Origin: Mixta gaviniae | GTDB taxonomy: Bacteria > Pseudomonadota > Gammaproteobacteria > Enterobacterales > Enterobacteriaceae | Assembly: GCF_002953195.1 (NCBI RefSeq) | Contig: NZ_CP026377.1 | Span: 4,092,001 to 4,156,000 of the forward strand | Direction of reading: 5' to 3' | DNA: 64,000 nucleotides | Shown here: positions 62,222-64,000 of the stretch, in pieces | Position numbering within the stretch: the stretch's first letter is position 1 | Layout of the letters: each line of letters starts with the position of its first letter | The notes under the pieces: model-generated | Seen by the model: only the letters and a program-made list of their open reading frames with translations | Told to the model about the DNA's origin: nothing | Database searches by the model: none | Translations under genes and position numbers: made by a program

Positions 62222-63124
62222 ATGGATGTTCGGGCGCTACGTTATTTTGTTGAGGTGGTGCGTCAGCAGAGCTTTACCCGCGCGGCGGAGACGCTGTTCG
62301 TCACGCAGCCGACCATCAGTAAAATGCTGCGCCATCTGGAAGAAGAGCTGGGCTGCACGCTGCTGCTGCGTGAAGGGCGCAGGTTACATCTGACTGACAG
62401 CGGCCAGGTGGTCTATCAGCGCGGCCTGACCATTCTGCAGGAATTTAAGCAGCTGGAGATGGAGATTGGCGATATCAACCAGCTGAAAACCGGCGAGCTG
62501 CGCCTTGGCGTGCCGCCGATGGTCGGCATGCAGATCGCCGGATCGGTTTCCGCCTTCCGCCAGCGCTATCCCGGCATCGCGCTAAATATCGTCGAATCGG
62601 GCGGGCTGGCGGTGCAGGAGGCACTGTTGTCGGGCGGGCTGGATCTGGCGCTGACGGCGCTGCCGGTGGATGAGCAGCTGCCGCTGAATACCCTGACGCT
62701 GATGCGCCATCCGCTCTGCGTGCTGGTGCCGCATGCCGCGCCGTGGCGCGATCGCCTTAGCCTGTCGCTGGCCGAGGTGGCGCAGCATCCCCTGCTGATT
62801 TTCAATGAGGAGTTTTCGCTTAATCGTCAGCTGAAAAAAGCCTTTCAGCGCGCCGGACTGACGCCGCAAATTGCGGTACGCAGCGGGCAGTGGGATTTTC
62901 TGGCGGCGATGGTGCAGGCGGGCATGGGCATCGCCATCCTGCCGGAGCCGATTTGCCAAAGGCTGGATCGGCAATCGCTGCTCTGGCTACCGCTGGAATC
63001 GGATCTGACCTGGACGCTGGGATTGATCTGGCGCGAGGGGAGCTATCTTTCGCGCAGCGCGCAGGCGTGGATTGATTGCTGTCGCGCTTTCTGGCCGGGC
63101 GAAGCGCCGAAGATTTCAGTGTAA
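62222..63124 (+). CDS. LysR-family regulator, CidR-like
   Basis: The 300-residue regulator has a LysR helix-turn-helix (FVEVVRQQSFTRAAETLFVT, then QPTISKMLRHLEEELGCTLL) and a co-inducer domain (LRLGVPPMVGMQIAGSVSAF). It is divergent from the cidA-cidB pair, the arrangement of CidR in Gram-positive bacteria, where it answers acetate and activates cidAB. AGAAGGAA precedes ATG 62222. Confidence 0.9.
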   Translation: MDVRALRYFVEVVRQQSFTRAAETLFVTQPTISKMLRHLEEELGCTLLLREGRRLHLTDSGQVVYQRGLTILQEFKQLEMEIGDINQLKTGELRLGVPPMVGMQIAGSVSAFRQRYPGIALNIVESGGLAVQEALLSGGLDLALTALPVDEQLPLNTLTLMRHPLCVLVPHAAPWRDRLSLSLAEVAQHPLLIFNEEFSLNRQLKKAFQRAGLTPQIAVRSGQWDFLAAMVQAGMGIAILPEPICQRLDRQSLLWLPLESDLTWTLGLIWREGSYLSRSAQAWIDCCRAFWPGEAPKISV

Positions 63125-63155
63125 GGCGGACAGGTAGCCCTGCCCGCCTTTGCGA

Positions 63156-64000
63156 TTAATGCTCGTCTTTCTCCACCAGCAGCGCTTCCAGCAAGTCGAG
63201 ATCGCGCAGCAGCTTCTGCATGGTCTCGTTGCTGATCTGCTGCGTGGCGCGCAGATGATAAAGCTCGGCGCGTTCGGCACGCAGCGCGGTAAGGCGGAAG
63301 CGACGCTCCAGATCCTCGGCCACGTGCGCATGCTCCAGATCGCTCTGGCCGTCGGCGCGGCGGCGCAGGTTGCCGATCACGCGCGAACTCACCTCTTTCA
63401 GCAGCTCATTATCGATATTCGCTTCGGCGTCGTGCGTCAGGCGCTCCTCCATCTTGTAGAGGCTTTCAATCGCCACGCCCGCCATCACCGCGCGCGCCTG
63501 CTGCAGCTCGCGGCGATGCACGTTCTTATCGATGCCGTCGATACCGCGCAGCAACAGCGGCAGCAGGATCACGCCGACAAACAGCGAGAAGAGAATGACG
63601 CCGGTAGCAAGAAACACCAGCTCGTAACGGCCGGGGAAAGCATCGCCGTTCGGCAGGAACAGCGGAATTGACAGCACACCGGCCAGGGTGATGGCGCCGC
63701 GTACGCCGGCGAACGAAGCGATCAGTAGCTCGCGCGTGGTGTAGCTGCTGAACTCCATCGGCTTTTTAGTCAGCAGACGTTTGCTGAGGCGCTGCATCGT
63801 CCAGAGCCAGCCGAAACGCACCAGCATCAGGGCGACGTAGACCAGCAGAATATCGGTAAACAACATCCACAGCTGCACGTTCGGATCGGCGTTCGCCTCG
63901 GCGATTGAGGTTTCCAGAATGCCCGGCAGCTGCAGGCCGAGCATCAGGAACACCATGCCGTTAAACACGAATTCCAGCATCTGCCAGACGCTGTTGGCGC
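63156..64000 (-). CDS. yjcE: Na+/H+ antiporter, YjcE-like (CPA1 family), partial
   Basis: About 281 C-terminal residues are visible; the gene continues beyond the right edge. Transmembrane parts include MLEFVFNGMVFLMLGLQLPG, ELLIASFAGVRGAITLAGVL (the CPA1 motif with GVRGA) and YELVFLATGVILFSLFVGVI. A long cytoplasmic helical tail follows, ending LLEALLVEKDEH. It expels sodium in exchange for protons. In E. coli yjcE lies close to actP, so the neighbourhood is conserved. Confidence 0.9.
   Translation of the reverse strand, partial: ANSVWQMLEFVFNGMVFLMLGLQLPGILETSIAEANADPNVQLWMLFTDILLVYVALMLVRFGWLWTMQRLSKRLLTKKPMEFSSYTTRELLIASFAGVRGAITLAGVLSIPLFLPNGDAFPGRYELVFLATGVILFSLFVGVILLPLLLRGIDGIDKNVHRRELQQARAVMAGVAIESLYKMEERLTHDAEANIDNELLKEVSSRVIGNLRRRADGQSDLEHAHVAEDLERRFRLTALRAERAELYHLRATQQISNETMQKLLRDLDLLEALLVEKDEH

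Overview
The window reads as the right-hand end of an integrative conjugative element (ICE) joined to an enterobacterial chromosome. The host is most likely a member of the Erwiniaceae (Pantoea, Mixta or Erwinia type); this is inferred from gene content, not from a marker gene. Chromosomal proteins match E. coli families over their full length (Gcd, SbmA, Tsx, Aer, MurQ, GltP, Acs-YjcH-ActP). The order gltP / acs-yjcH-actP / yjcE resembles E. coli. A periplasmic glucose-to-ketogluconate chain and a KdgR-type pectin module are typical of plant-associated enterics.

Positions 1-19922 hold one end of a SPI-7/PFGI-1-like ICE, with every gene on the minus strand. Read from the junction inward: parA, dnaB, parB (frameshifted), DUF2786, DUF2857, a small coupled gene, an STY4528-type replication protein, TIGR03761, a lipoprotein, topB, STY4534, ssb, DUF29, then the transfer block (pilL, coiled-coil protein, TIGR03759, SLT transglycosylase, TIGR03765, Mrr-like nuclease, membrane protein, traD (frameshifted), DUF4400). 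The junction is a 49-bp 3' piece of tRNA-Phe at 19874-19922. The intact tRNA, the integrase and the rest of the transfer genes must lie to the left of the window. The most interesting feature here is a cluster of palindromes inside the STY4528-type replication gene, which recalls the lambda origin inside gene O; a 36-bp tandem repeat follows that gene.

Positions 19923-22943 are an untidy junction zone: a duplicated tRNA-end/terminator unit flanking a 101-bp hairpin-rich segment, a GNAT acetyltransferase, a frameshifted GT20 (OtsA-like) gene that has also lost catalytic residues, and a small frameshifted gene.

Positions 22944-64000 are chromosome. The modules are: an MFS transporter; a glucose-family PTS permease with a MalI-like repressor and two operator palindromes; a YghX hydrolase; a Rob-like regulator; PQQ glucose dehydrogenase; an MdtG-like exporter and LysR regulator; the stress set yciG-yciE-katN; a TetR-AraC pair with a double operator; tsx; an OprD-family porin; a divergent KdgR/CRP-controlled pectin module (RpiB-like isomerase against ogl-kdgF); three-subunit FAD gluconate dehydrogenase with a GntR-type palindrome; sbmA; ATP-dependent dihydroxyacetone kinase; aer; murQ; gltP; acs-yjcH-actP; cidAB with a divergent LysR regulator; and part of a yjcE-like antiporter.

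Four genes (traD, parB, the otsA-like gene and a small gene at 22.6 kb) are each broken by what looks like loss of one base, mostly in homopolymer runs. This may be real decay or a consensus error, so these four calls should be treated with care.
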